A stretch of DNA of 64,000 nt from Allacma fusca (taxonomy: Eukaryota > Arthropoda > Collembola > Symphypleona > Sminthuridae). A model generated the notes under the pieces. That model saw nothing but the letters and a program-made list of their open reading frames with translations, did not search any database and had not been told where the DNA came from. Both the position numbers and the translations under genes were made by a program. Positions 36,919-50,700 of this stretch are shown here, in pieces; within the stretch, counting starts at the first letter, position 1; every line of letters begins with the position of its first letter. Where the stretch lies: contig OX359247.1 of NCBI GenBank assembly GCA_947179485.1, positions 26,140,801 to 26,204,800 on the forward strand, read 5' to 3'.

Positions 36919-39299
36919 ACGACTCATAATACAATGTGTAGTAGTAGTAAAGAAGTAGCAGGAGAGTCCGCCCGCTCCTGGACAAATGCATCAATTGAAA
37001 ATATCGTTAAAGAATGGGATATCAGCTTGAGCTTTACGAGATAATGCATCACATTGGCATAAGAGAAGATTATTGTGGATGTCAAACACCCTTTCTGTGT
37101 TTTGGAGGAAACCTTTCGGACAATATGTCTACGACTATAAATCATTGGAGCGAATGACTAACTGTGTGCGGCACGACTTGGTCTACACATCCTCAACAAT
37201 TCCGAGGGATACTCACTGACTGAGAGTCGGCTTCTCCAGATATATACAGTATACGTACTCTACAAGTATGTATTTATCCATGGGTATTCCGGACTGGGGA
37301 ATCTTACACTATTACGGACCCTCAAATATATCAACGTTTGCCCTTACATGAGGATATTTGTGCATAAGCTGACATTATGCATGTATGTATGAATATGTTC
37401 ATTCCAGGACAAGGGCTGTGTGCTCATGTATTTCCTCTCCTCTCTACATCCTCCAATCATCCTCTGATACTCTCTCATATATATGGAAATTTGAGAAAAT
37501 CTTGTGTCATTTAGAGATATGAATGAAATATTCAGATTGCCATTTCTTTCCGACCATTTGTTGGTCTCCACTGACTGCTCCCTGGCTCTTTCCTCTCATT
37601 CTGCCTTTTCACTGCCTCCAACTCTCCGCAGGCTAGTGAGGTCGCCTGCCTCAAAAAATATTGTTCTGTTGCTTTCTGGCTCACTCCTAACAGGAACCTA
37701 CTCCTTTCCTAGGGTATTAAAGCCTTTGTACTGTCTGTCTGCTCTCTTATTATTATCATTATCTACATTTATCATTACGGTTTATGTATTAGCATTGCAA
37801 GGAAGCCACTTTATCTGAGCCTTTTTAACTTTTAGCCTCCTCCTTCTTGTATTTCGACTTTCAGTAAGAACATCAAAACGTTATTTGAAAAGATGTGGTT
37901 TCCAGGTCAAAATTTGTGAATTATTTTGTGCATTGCCATATAGTACCTATTCAAGAGTTCTGTAACAGTGGTCGTTCCAGAAAATCCAATTTTATGTATG
38001 ATGTATAATATTCATAGACATTTGGTTCACAAATTCCCAAAGGATCCGCATATACTTTTCATGGCACTCAGCATAATATTTCCGTGAAAATGGATATTTT
38101 CAATCCCTAAACTTTGTTGATGATTTTCTTCTCTGTGGGGGGACAAATCAAAAATTTATTGCGTCAGAATTGACACATATCAGGACTTATGGATGGTTTT
38201 CCCTCCTTTTAACCCAAAAACCCCTACTTTGGGATACATGACGTGTGCTGGGGCTTTGGATTGTTTGGCATTCCTTTTACATATAATTACATATATAAAA
38301 CACCATCGAACGAGTACATATTCGTGTGTATGCTTCCACTACTCGCCAGTCCCACTACTCCTGGGTCTGTGTATGTAGAAGTACAATAATTGCATTATAT
38401 GTATCTACATGTTCTGTAATATGCTCATATGAGACACTGCACGCACAAATGTATGATATTTGAAGCAACCATAAATTGTGGCTGACAGGATGGCACAGTA
38501 CAAATGTACATAAGGGCGTGTACATGACATATATGAGGCTTTGAGGATACATATACAAACACTGGGACTCTGCATGTTACTGTAGTTCCGATTGTGTCAT
38601 TGTTTTGTCCTGGGGCAGGAAAATAAAATAAAAACTAATCTTGGGTAGCTAAATGGGAGCAATATCAGATATAAATAATGGAACGTAATGCACGTAGATT
38701 TAGATATCAGGTTATTATTACAGTCTTGGGTTTTTGTAGATATTAAGTTATCCCGTCCATGGAGGCTCATCTATGTTTTGTTTACTCCAATGATTAGATC
38801 AGTCTTGGCTACTAGGTTTCACTCTGCCGTCTATGAAGTATTGAGTCATATGTACGAGTCAACTCTCTCGATCCCGATTCCTCCATAAAGCTTCCAATTA
38901 TGGGTAGATGTGAGTAGTTTTTACGGATTCCCAGTAACGTATAGATACATACAGGGACTAAGTATATGGAATGGAATGAGGTTGGTTAGTTTTCTCAAAT
39001 GGGAAGTAGTATTGGGAGGGTGTTCCTCAAAAAAAGCAAGGCATAGAGAGCATCGAGAGTGAGTTTAGTTGGGAAGGCTGTAAGGAAGACGCGTGGAAGC
39101 GGAACACCCAGAATCCGCTTTGGCACTAATGCGTCCCCAAAAAATGCCAACTTAATAGGCAAGACGAAAATCAAATCGGATATGACATGTTTTAATACTC
39201 TGCGGCAGTGTGCTTGCAAGTGTGATTCGTTTCCCCGAAGGTGGGTGGATTACCAGCTTTCTTTCTACCACTCACTGTACTGTATTCATAATGCATTAA

Positions 39300-39320
39300 G
39301 CTGAGGCTGAGGCTGAGGCT
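39300..39320. repeat. Tandem hexamer gctgag
   Basis: Three copies plus half a unit. Confidence 0.9.
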
Positions 39321-39904
39321 CCGAGGCCGCATCTCATATCCCTATAGTTAATAGGGAGTGGATTGCAGGGGTAAAAGTTCAAACAGAGAAAGTATACTCA
39401 GACTCTACTATCCCAGTGTATGAAGTAGGGATTGAGTGTGGCATATGTAAAATAGACGGGAGATAGAAAACAGGAGCATATGAATGTTGTTTCTTGAAAC
39501 TTGCCCTAATTTGCATAGTAACGAGGTGACGAGCACAAAATCTGATGATGAATCTGAAATTTTCTTTTGACTTCCTCAGAGAATTCTCCTGTGACAACCT
39601 ACGGCGGTAGCATATATGACAAGCATAGGTACATGAAACATTATATAGTAGGATGTTTGTAAAGAGACAGTTTCCCAATGCTAACAAGATTACTTATTAT
39701 TTTCACTGGGGATCCTCATGTTTACGTTGATCAAGGGAGAAGGAGTAGTGTCGTATGAATGGAAGTGAAAAATCCGAGAAGAGAAAACTCATTTTAAATT
39801 ACGAGGGTTGTTTTCATTTCCTCTGCCTCATCTTTCTTATAGCAATAGCCTCTCATTTGCTACGGGAGCTCACAGGAAATAAATCCGAATGACAATATGT
39901 ACTT

Positions 39905-39929
39905 GCACACACACACAAACACACACACA
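39905..39929. repeat. Interrupted (CA)n microsatellite
   Basis: CA run with one AA interruption. Confidence 0.88.
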
Positions 39930-42900
39930 TATAGAGAACTGTATATCTGTAATAATTACATACATACATATCTATCTATCTATGTAAGTTCTGTAGCTTC
40001 ACTACGAGACGAATCATAGGTTCGTGAAGGTTTTGGTTTTGATGCTACTCTTGTTTAATAGAGCTCATAGCTCACTAAAACAATTAAAATGTTCACTTGA
40101 GTTCTTCGACATGGTAATATTTCTGTTATGGCCAGATTCTTCAAGATTAATGAGCCTTGGCCCACACGGAATGCACACATTCTGGTTGAATGACATGGGA
40201 GCAATAATCATCCCATTTATTTCATTAAGCATATAGTATCTAGTATCTATGTATATGTCCACAGTGGAGCCGGGAATCGAACATCTCCTTTACTGTAGCT
40301 TGAATAGTCCCTGACCGGTCAGACTTCACCATTTCAATCTTAAATTTATCTTGACAAACAACTCCCACATGGAAGCATGCCGTAAAGTAGTAGACGTTGT
40401 GATTATTATTTCTCGGAGTCATGACAAGTTCTGATTAGCTAAATTGTAAATTGTACCGCGTCATGTCTGACTACACAAAGGAAACTGCCGGAATCATGAG
40501 TTGATTTGGTTCTTGGGATGAGTGTATTATGTGATGAGACCGAGGGGTTAGAATTCTCTGTTGTGCGTTAACGCATTGCAATGGAAAGGTCTTGCATATG
40601 TACACGTGCTTATTGTACAATTGTATTGGGTAAAGTTGTACGAGCACTCCTGTAATAAGCTATATGATCATGGTACGTATGTATGTATGTACTGACTGCT
40701 TTCGAAGTAAATTGAAGTAAATGAACGATTGTTGGTGTAACATGAGTTCCAGTATGTATCTTAATGGGGCCAACGGGAGTGTACATATAGCGGGGACTGG
40801 GAATGATAGAAACATGAACCGGAGATGATGCCGACAAAAGTGTCATCTTCCCTTCCGATTGACTTTCCGCCTCCTTCTTTCATGCCTCTTTCATGGACCC
40901 GTGATGTTGATCTAAGTGAGACCTAGCGGGTAACCGGAAAAGGAGACCCTCACAAGTTCTCCGGGTAACCAAACCAAAGAGCTGCTGCTTGAGTTTATCC
41001 CGTTCGGACTTCACTCAAGAGTCTCTCCTCTTCTTTACTCTAGTACTATTGAGGAAGTTGTTGAGTCTTCCTGAGTATCCTTTTGGCTAGTGCTACTACA
41101 GTACTATATTACATAGCCCCATGATTTACTCCGACATTCAACTCCTCCTCCTACAGTATTTTCCCTCACCTTTTGTATTAACTTCCCCTAGATATTGCTC
41201 CTCATTGTATGAATTTCAGTTGATGATTTATCTGTAATTTATTTGATAAATCAAGAGTATAAAGATCGTCTGGAGCTATTACATATACTGAATATGGCCC
41301 TTGAATGCATTTAACAATGGTTTCTGGTGAGGGGGGAACTCCTATCGTGATGAAACAGGGGGTTTTAATTGGATGCATCAGACTGTACTATTTCTCTATT
41401 ACCATTAATTCCTGTCTAAGATTTCCTGTCAGCGATCCCTTACAAACAAACCCTACCTCTCTGACTCTGAAATTCCTTGAGTGTACAGAGGTTACCGTAA
41501 ATTTGTACATAGTGAGTAGTGCAGATTAACTTCAGTACATTGACTTCTTCATTTGAAAAGTTTTTTAATTGCAGGTAAGCAAAACTATAGCAGACGAGTT
41601 TGGATGGATCATAATGGAGGGAATAAATAATTCTCATTCTTAATTGAAAATTAGCAGTAGATATACAGGATAGGTTATTTTGAAATGATTAACAGCGATT
41701 AGGAAACACGATATACTTAATGAATAGCAGGAAGAATTAGCGTCGAACTTGGGGCTACATTCTTATTTGTATATGTAAAATGTTGGGGCATGCTGTGAGT
41801 GTCTGTGGACATTAGCATCGCAATGTGGTTGGTCTGGGGGCTTTAAGGTCTGAGAATTAATCAAGATGCAAAGCTCGTTATCTATTTCCACGCCGTATAG
41901 CCAAAGGATGAGGGAATGAATGAAGGGGTAGCAGTATCTATCTAATAGTAGGAGACGAGGGAAAGTAAAAGCTCCGCACACGTTGAATCCTTCAGATCTC
42001 ATGAAGTCATGGAGTCTGTAAGTGAATGAATGGAAAAAATAATAAATCCCCGACTAATCCTTACTACAACCTCAGTTCATTATTATTGGATCTGAATGAG
42101 ATTAGAGGACTTAACAAAGATGTTCTCTCAAGACCTCCGTACCCATCCTCCTCTCCATGTCTCCTCTACTGGTGATGAGGAAGCTTTTGCTAATCTTCCT
42201 GGGGTCGCATGATTAGCTTCCAAGTGTCTGTAATAATACCATCAATGCATAAAATTCTCGTGGAACTCTCCCTCAGTCCTTGACAATACTCCGACTGAAG
42301 GGTGTAGCGAAAAAGGGATAAACATACTTGAGTTTATTTCCCAGTTACATTTTTTTTCTCTGTTTAATCATCATCCCTGGGAAAACTGAAGCTCTGCTTG
42401 AAGGTTTTCCTTCTGATAGAAGGTTTGATGATTGAATTTCCTTTTTTTTTTGCTCTCAATTGACTCGAAAGTCTCCAGAGTGGAAGTTGGAAGCTGGGAT
42501 GGAGGAGACTCAGAGGAATTTTTATTTTTCCCTATTTTTACTACTCACTCCCTCCTTGGAAATTTGATTTCCTGGAGTGTCATCAGCATATTTTGAGGTG
42601 CAATCATGTAATTTTCTTGTACTTACATAGATCCAATTGACTTAAATTTTCGGAGTTTAACGCAATTACACAATTAGAGGGTTGAGGACCCTCTTTGCAT
42701 GAATTGTTCCTGCGTCGATGGATTCAAACATTTCTTTAACCTAATTTGAGTTAGGTTGGAGTGCTTCGGGATTTCAGCAATTTATAGACACTTCTGGGAG
42801 GGAATGTTCCTATATGGAAGGACTTCTCTCGTTCATATACTCACTCTGCTCTTCTGGTACATTTTAAAAGCACTATCTGCAAGTGCAGTTGCAGTTTACA

Positions 42901-43838
42901 CTCGATCATCTATTTATCTTGTAAATTTGTCAATTCCAAGTCATATTTCTTCCGTGGCATGCTAGCACTTGAAAATATTGTTCCCCCGGTTCTTATATCT
43001 ATATCTACAGATTGCTGCAAAAATTGTTACCTGAGGTGAACCATATATTCACGTTTAATTAATTTGCTGTAGGAAAGTAGACCATGCAAGTTACGTGGCC
43101 TGGAGGGGTAAATTAGAGTCACACAAATTAGTAGTTAAATGAAACGTCGAAAAAATTGTTTTTCACAGCAGTGGCTATTCAGTGAAAGGAATGCAAAGTA
43201 CGGTAATAATTATTGTATGAATTCAAATGACATGATTAAAATCCCATAGTAAGCGGGAATACATTAGGGAGGATCTAGTTCATTGAATTGAAATAGAAAC
43301 AACTTGAGTTGGAAATGTTAAGAAAATTGATTTAGAGCTACGTCTCTAGACTTCCTTGAGATTTATTTTGACATAGGTAATATTTATTACCGTAAGTGAA
43401 GATACACTACCACCGACTTTGTATTCTAATGAGAGCGTTTGTTATGGTTATCAGGCTTTCATATTCAATGGTGGGAAGGGTCTGTTGATGATTTCCACAC
43501 AACTAATGGACTTGCCTGTTAATTGTGGGTGCTTCCCAAGGAGCAGTGCACTACAATAGATAGGGCTATGGCACGATCACGAATCAAATGACAAAGTGAG
43601 TATCCATCATGTGAGAGTTAAACCAATGAGTGAATATATCTGTATAGTTGTATGTACATTTGTGTGTATCTATCTACTCGTCACTTTTAGTTATTATGGT
43701 TTGTTGCTCAGTGCTCAATGATTCTACAGATATGCGACAATACCTTAGCCAGGATCCATGTATGAATCTCACAGGGCACCGGCTGTGTGTCATTTGTGAT
43801 GGTGAATTTAATTCATTACCCAGAATCGGCCAGGACAG

Positions 43839-44138
43839 ATGTTTCACTTGAAGAAATTGCACGTAATTGACTATACTTTCCGCCAATTAGAACAGGCACG
43901 GCTGGTTGTTGTAATTAAGAACAATTTCATCCTCCTGTCATTACACAACAAGATTTACCTGAACAACCTGTATCATGGGCTCAAGTCAGTCGTACAAGTT
44001 GACTGTATCGCAACTCCATCAACAACATTTTTCAGGGAGTTCAACAATAATTACTCCTTGACAGTAAATGTGAGGCTACCTAAAAACTACCTTATTTGCA
44101 TCGTTCATTTTGAGGACCCTCTAAAAATTCTCTTGTGA
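43839..44138 (+). CDS. 99-codon ATG open frame, function unknown
   Basis: Uninterrupted frame from ATG to TGA. The product would be basic and hydrophobic, with alternating V, I, L, N and K and no simple repeat. It overlaps the end of another plus frame (43648-43851) and a minus frame (43674-43886). I see no domain, splice signal or polyadenylation signal. It is probably a chance frame, kept because its composition is more protein-like than that of its neighbours. Confidence 0.1.
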   Translation: MFHLKKLHVIDYTFRQLEQARLVVVIKNNFILLSLHNKIYLNNLYHGLKSVVQVDCIATPSTTFFREFNNNYSLTVNVRLPKNYLICIVHFEDPLKILL

Positions 44139-44860
44139 AGCTGTACATACATGGTATATTTACATATTTCCTGGAGATTGAATCTCAAGGAATACTTTTT
44201 CTCGAGCCTTCTTGACTCTGACCCAATGAATTATTTCCATCTTAATCAAAATGTCCTGTCAGAAGAGTAACCAGTAAGCAGAGTCCTGACGTTAAACTTC
44301 TCCAATAATGGTTCCTGTTAGGGAGTGGGATTATGTATATCTGTAATTTGCAAGGATGCATTACTACATGCAAGTAAGTGTTGAATGGTCACTTTGTCGG
44401 GATTTAGAAGGTGACCGTTGTCTGACCTTATAACTGCATTTTTGATTTGAGCATTTATTGTAAACAAGCTAATGACAAAAAACACTGTTGTTTTTTTAAC
44501 TTGTTTGTATTCCTTGGACTTTCCAGAGATTTTACAACTTTGAAGGCAGGATTTTATATGAGGTGCAATTAGTGGTTCGAGATAAAGAAAAGCCCAGGAA
44601 ATTAAGAGAGATATAAAAATGTGTGGATTTGACTAGCCCCGAGCAAAAGGTACGTTGGGCTATTGTGGGGTCCAAGAGTCCGAACCAAGTTAGGGGTATT
44701 AGACATTTTGCGAAAAGTTGTTCTACCAGTATCAAAGTCTTTGGAGGAAAATAGGACTGGGATTGTGTGTAGTAACTTGTGGGGATATGACACATCATCT
44801 GACAATGAGCTTTCAGTTATTACAATAAATCTGTTGAAAATTTCCTAAAGGTTGCACTAT

Positions 44861-44886
44861 ATGGTTGGTGCGTAAAAATATGGTCG
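44861..44886 (+). mobile_element. Mariner-like terminal inverted repeat remnant (one end only)
   Basis: The stretch starting GGTTGGTGCGTAAAAATATG, preceded by TATAT, resembles the outer end of mariner transposon terminal repeats, which commonly begin with GGTTGGTGC and continue with an A-rich stretch. I found no matching inverted copy downstream and no transposase frame, so at most this is a solo end or a degraded non-autonomous element. The match is from memory of the family consensus. Confidence 0.25.
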
Positions 44887-46601
44887 TCCTGTTTACTTTT
44901 ATGAGGTGCAAGATTATAACTCTTAATTTTTTTTTAAATGACTACTTGGACGGTCGGAGGCTCTGTAGGTAGTGACAGTGGCGAGGTACATATGTCCAGT
45001 GTGTACGTAATCATTAGGGGAGCTCAAGTGACTGCAAAGTATGGGACAGACCATTGGGAAATATGGTGATGGCGTAAATGGTCAAATAAAATATCCCCCT
45101 TTTGCGGATGTTATTAGCAACAGGTAAATGTCACATTTTGCAAATAAAATTTACATTTTTAAGAGTGATAATATCTTTACAAGCATACATATCAGGTGTG
45201 TATATGTGGGACGGGCTGGGTCCATGGAGCGTCGGGGACAGGCACAATACAAGCCATAACAATATCTTTTAACGAGAATTTAAACTTCAAATTACAAACT
45301 AACTAGGATCTCAGCCAGCTCTCGGCATATATTTAATTATGTAATTATATGTAAATGCATAAGTGTCCATCCAACCAGTTGACTTGTTGGTGCGACTCTT
45401 TCTTCTCAAGGGAAATAAGTAATCAAATAAATACTCATCTTTTTCGCTCCTTGGGGTAAAAATATGAACCAACTTGTATTTATGAAGTTAGGATATTCCT
45501 TTTCATTGGGGCTGGAAGCTGGAGCTAGGCTGAGGAAACTAAAATGTATGATAAATTACAAGTGGAGACTCTTTTTTTCTTTCTGGTTAGTTGTGTATGT
45601 ACATATATATGGTTTTGTGATAATGGAGCAACTGTATGAGGGAAGATTAAAAAGTGATAGGATTCCCTCTCTCAAGTATATCATGTCATACGGTAATGTT
45701 GTCATTCGAGTTTGACCATTTTTACGAGCCTGGTCACTTTGTACTCGATGAGTTAGGAGTCAGGTGGTGGTGATAACAATGGCACGCTGGACATTGTCGG
45801 TGAGCGATAAAGAAGTCAAGAAGACCATTTTCGCACTTTACCATTTCTTATCATATTCTCATTTTTACACGCTCCCACACCACTATGTATGTACATACAT
45901 ACCCAGTTAGTAGTCCTCCCTTGAACAAGCGCCCAAAACACACATGAAACTTCCGTTCCTCGAGCATGTATAAAATTCTCCTTTCTTCTCCCAAAACCTG
46001 GGAATTGTGAGGATAAAGTCGGAATCGATTGGAGATCTAAATTGAAACTCTCTGCTCGTACAAGTTTTATCTCTCATCATGCATGTACGAGGGTGGACTG
46101 TATGGGTGAAGGATTTAATCAAACTAAAACAATCTCGATTAGGCATGCATGATGAGGGATCGCAATTGTGGGTAACAGGGGTTTTGAAATAGCCACTGTC
46201 TATTTAAATTCGTTCTGTGGGTCACCACTTCAAAGTGTCTCTTTGGGACTGACCCGGAATTACCCGCTTGCACAATTTCCTCACAAACGGGGATATATCC
46301 CGGAGCAAGTCAGCTGCTTCCAAGCCCAAAGTTCAAGGCAATTGAAGATACAGGAGGGGAGGGGGGGGGAGGAACAAAGTTGGAAATAAGTTTGTTACAG
46401 TCCTTTATGAGAGGAGTGTGGGATATATGACTAAGGAAATAATCACCCCTGCATCACTTATACACTGCCTAATAGGAATGTTAAAATGCATGTTAAATTC
46501 TGAGAATAATTTTAAGATAGTACAAGACCAGCTCAATGGACAGGGATTGATGCTTCATAGGAGATAGACAGGCGGGTTTGGATCTCCGTCCTCTACATAA
46601 G

Positions 46602-46604
<3 letters not shown>

Positions 46605-46634
<30 letters not shown>
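46605..46634. repeat. (CT)15 microsatellite
   Basis: Pure CT run. Confidence 0.95.
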
Positions 46635-46638
<4 letters not shown>

Positions 46639-46950
46639 GGACTGATAGATGGGTAGCCACGTGTCTTGACAGTCAAGATGTATAGATGTGTGTAATGACA
46701 TTCGCTGTTCATCAAGGAATTGGTGATGGTGTCTGTTTGTTTGCCTCGCTGTCTCGTTCCTTTACCTAGGGTCTCATTGGTATGCAAAGGTAGATGGGAA
46801 GAGTCCCTCTGAGTGGAATAGGTTTTGGGAAATGGCTCTTCGGATTCCGTAATGCTTCCTCTCGTCTTCTTTAGTAGCTTGTATGTTTACTTATGTAGAG
46901 CTTATACTTAGCCCTTGTGCGATATGCTCTACAGCCTTTTCCTTCCTGGC

Positions 46951-46954
<4 letters not shown>

Positions 46955-46985
<31 letters not shown>
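46955..46985. repeat. (CT)n microsatellite
   Basis: Pure CT run of about 15 units, 320 bases from another of the same type. Confidence 0.95.
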
Positions 46986-46987
<2 letters not shown>

Positions 46988-47522
46988 GATTCGGTGAAGC
47001 CAACTTGTCTGTGGGAATTCTAGTTGTGCATGTGCATGTATGTAGATAATATGTACTGTAAGGGATGATAATACGTCTGAAATAAAATCCCTTATGCATA
47101 CCGACAGCTGAATATTTCTTCTAACCTGAGGTTGGAAGAAATATTCTTTTTCGGAAGTCATTCTTTTCCTCGATATATGCATCTGGAGTCGGTTCGCTCA
47201 CTCACCTTGCGGAATATACTAGGATTATTCCAGTGTAAAAATAATATGGGGCTATGGAAGGTATTTTCCTCGAAACATTTCCTTATAGACGGAACTAAGA
47301 GGAGGAACATCCGAGTAAATGTACTAGAGTCCCACTATTAGAAACCGTTTTATAGGGGAATTCATATGAAATTTATAAAAAGCGAATGCAAGTTTTCCGG
47401 AGAATTATTTCTCTGAGCTTAGGCCAGGAATAGGGATAGGATATCATATGTAAGGTACAGCCCTGCCTATGCATAGGTACAGTGTGAAGGTGTAGCTTGG
47501 TATATTCTAACTCATTTTTCAG

Positions 47523-47720
47523 CCTGGTACATGCTCCGAGTACTAATCACTAGACTGACACTAGTAGTCGATAAGACTTGCAGTGACTCCGGCTCTCTCG
47601 GCATTGTGGAAGTATGTGGAGACTGCTGACGTTGTATTCTCATGTCCTTACCTAAAGTAGCTTTACTGTTACTCTTTTTTTTCTCTTCACACTCGTGAAT
47701 AAATTTAAATATTTTCTTCC
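47523..47720 (+). other. Possible 3' terminal exon
   Basis: A strong acceptor ends at 47522: CTCATTTTTCAG preceded by a CTAAC branch-like word. One frame then stays open for 34 codons (starting WYMLRVLITR after two bases) to a TGA at 47627-47629. An AATAAA lies about 70 bases further on, at 47698-47703. That combination is what a last exon should look like. No matching upstream exon was found, and I recognise no protein. Confidence 0.17.
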
Positions 47721-50700
47721 ATGGGGATCAAGCCGAGGAGGAGGAAAACTACTGAAAAAATAGAGTCTGCATTGAATTCCTAACTTTTTTTCTCACCAAA
47801 AGAAGGGAAAGAGAGAAAGAGGACTGTGTGTGTATGGAAATAATACCAGCTATTATTGTTATAGTCCCAGCTGGCAAATGTAGGTGTTTAGAGAGTGACT
47901 CAAGATATTATTTTAGCATGATAATGAAACCGAGATTTATATGTACATTATATAACGTTCCCCCAGTAGTTTTATTACTTCGATGTACATACATACGTAC
48001 ACCCAGGTACATAATAAACCATTGAAGGAATAAACATCCCAAGTCCAACAAAGTTTCCAATTGTGTGCCTCTCTTGCAATAAATTTTATTGCTCGAGAGA
48101 CGTAAATGTGCACAAAAAATAGTCAAGATATCTTTCATAAGGGGGTGTCTTCCATACACTACACGCGGTTAAATACATAGTACAATTTTATATACACACA
48201 TTGTTTTCAACATACTGTACCTTGTTTTCGTACAGACACACTCAGGCTAATATTATTACATGTAATTTGTTTGAAAGCTCGTATGCAATTTTTTTTTACC
48301 AGCATGTGTTTTTGCAATTAGTGAAGTATGTGCAACATAAAAAGTAAAAGGATGCAACTAGCATGGTAAATATAGAATTTGGTTTATTAAACTCAAGTGG
48401 AGATGGGATAATGCCGAGGCATAAATTGGTCCTGTATAAATTTACGATTCACAAATCATACCCTGTAGTCTCCATTTTCCTACCTGTATTTGAGTCTTGG
48501 GAAAGAATCTCATTTGCATTGAAATCCTCCCTTGCCCTATCACTTTCTCACGTTTTTGCCCGATCTTCTCAAGCTATATCTAGTATCTAGCATTATCTCG
48601 TAATATCTACATTATATAGGGAAAATGTGGGCTTTTGTTTTTAAAAAACCATCTTGAGCAAATTTCCCATAAGCGGATGCTACGCGGGGTTCTCCATGAA
48701 TTCCTCTTGGGAAAGTTGCCCACAGTAAAGTATCTACTCGTTTTTTTTATTAATAGGCGAGCTCTCTTAAGCGAATTTCCTTTACTAAATTTTTATCTGA
48801 AGGACTATACGCTGTTTTAGTGAAAAATGTGTAGGAATTCCGGGTAATTTATTACCTCAGCTAAATTATAGAATTTTCTACTCAGCACTATTTTGCCGTT
48901 GTTCTCAAATATATTTACTGGATGTATCTTTCGCAGAGATGCTCCGTTGTTGTGAGCATTGTAGCAGGTGGAACATAAATTAGTGCATCTGTTTTGCAGG
49001 GTGTATAAACGTGAGTTGGACATTACTCTACTCTCGCAGGGAAGGAGGATAAGTTGTAACTCACGAGCGGAATTATTATAGTCAAGTCAAACGTAGGATC
49101 CATAGCTCTTCTCGATTTTCTTAGCTTGATATAGGCGTTGACTTTGATTTGTAGGGAAGATGTGATTCTGGGCTGTTTATTATCGCAAGTATTTCTGAGT
49201 ACAGCGTAGGATTTTGCACTGTTTTGTAATTAAGTGGTTGGAGCGTTGTAACTTACAATTCCATATGCTAACATATGTACATGTGGTAATGTAATGTTTG
49301 CCCACGAATTATTTTCTGATGGGGATGTTTTTAATATTGCAGTTATTGATAAACGTCAGACATCATTTCAAGAAAATTAAAAGTCTGAGTTATACTGTGA
49401 TAGTAATTCACTATTGTATTTCTCCCAGAATGTTTGAATTCGTTGAGTAAGGGAATAATGGGTTAAAGCCCAAATGAGATTAGGTAGTCTGTGATGGGTT
49501 TAATTCGGAGCAAAAATTCGAGAACATCACCCTCCTTCACTTACGACTTGCATGCATAGATACCTACATAATTATAGATACATATGTACGCATAGAGGAT
49601 ATGATTTCAAAACTGACGTCTATACGGATAATTACACATGGTTGAATTGCCCTGATGAATAGGATGAGAAAGTGTGTATACCTATAGGTGCGTGTACTAA
49701 CTTTAAGCACTATGCATAGGGACAATTACTGGAGGGTAGGAGAGCCGAGAACGTGTTGATTACAGTATGGATGTGCGTAACAAGTTGACACGTCGAATAA
49801 ATGGTTCTGGAATAACTTGTGCTGAATGACATCATTTCCAAGACCCGGAAATGCAACCCCATCATTCCCCTTTGATTAGCTCTCTATTAGCCCGTGTCAT
49901 TCGTCTCCCATTCTGCATGACACGTGTCAATTTTCATTTTTGATTTTAACTCTCTAAACACTAACAATCTGGTGGGAGCTCACTAGGTGCTTACTTCCTA
50001 CTGAGCTAGCACAAGACCCATTCATTATTTTTAACTTATGCAGCCCTCTGCAGGCAGAGGCCTACCCCCTGATCATTGTGTACATGGTTCCTAACCTGAT
50101 TTAAGTAGACCGGTGTGTCTATGTATGCTCATGGAATTACATGGGCTGCCCCTTAAAAATGTATGTTGTAATAAAAAGGACGCCACTACAGTATATACCG
50201 ACACCATTGCGTTTCCACCCCTCACGAACCCCGTCTGTGATAACCCAGTGTAACCGAAAATTCCTTTTTATTTTCCAATGGTTGATTTCATTGTCGCTGG
50301 TGTTCAGCTCTCTATTTTCACTACTACTGTCATTACCGCTGTTGGCTTTTGAACGCCTGCATAATATGTTCGAGAGTGAGAAGCGTATGTCATCTGCGCT
50401 GTGGAGGTGATTGATGTTCTGTGTACGGACTAAGGAGAGGGAAACAGCACGAGTGATGGTGTTCACTGCACAGTCACAATAAATCTATTGACATGAGGAG
50501 CCAGAGGCAAAATATTATTGTAAAGAGTTAAATGCCTGAATTATCCGCTCACTTCACGTCCAAAAGTAAATTAGGGAACTGGCAGCCTTCGAATTATTTC
50601 ATGGATATTGGGACAAGAAAAATCAGCCAGGAGAGCATTACCCATACATACAGTCTTATCATTCCCATTACCAACAAATTCTTTTTCCATGTCTGTGTAC

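Larger units (their letters stand above)
31044..43838. other. No gene recognised
   Basis: Non-genic by inspection over almost 13 kb. It contains GT and CA tracts (34669-34696, 36891-36918, 39905-39929), a TATC array at 31286-31309, TACATATGTA at 34262-34271 and 35089-35098, a 16-base A/T palindrome at 33699-33714, and a hexamer array at 39300-39320. Isolated splice-like signals occur: a donor CTG/GTGAGTATG at about 34799, and an acceptor ending at 35160 followed by a 16-codon frame. None chains into a gene. Confidence 0.5.

Noticed and set aside
40262-40330. T-arm-like sequence on the minus strand (GTTCGATTCC) resembling a tRNA or tRNA-derived SINE
   Set aside because: The flanking bases do not form a T stem, no A box lies at the right distance, and no cloverleaf can be drawn.
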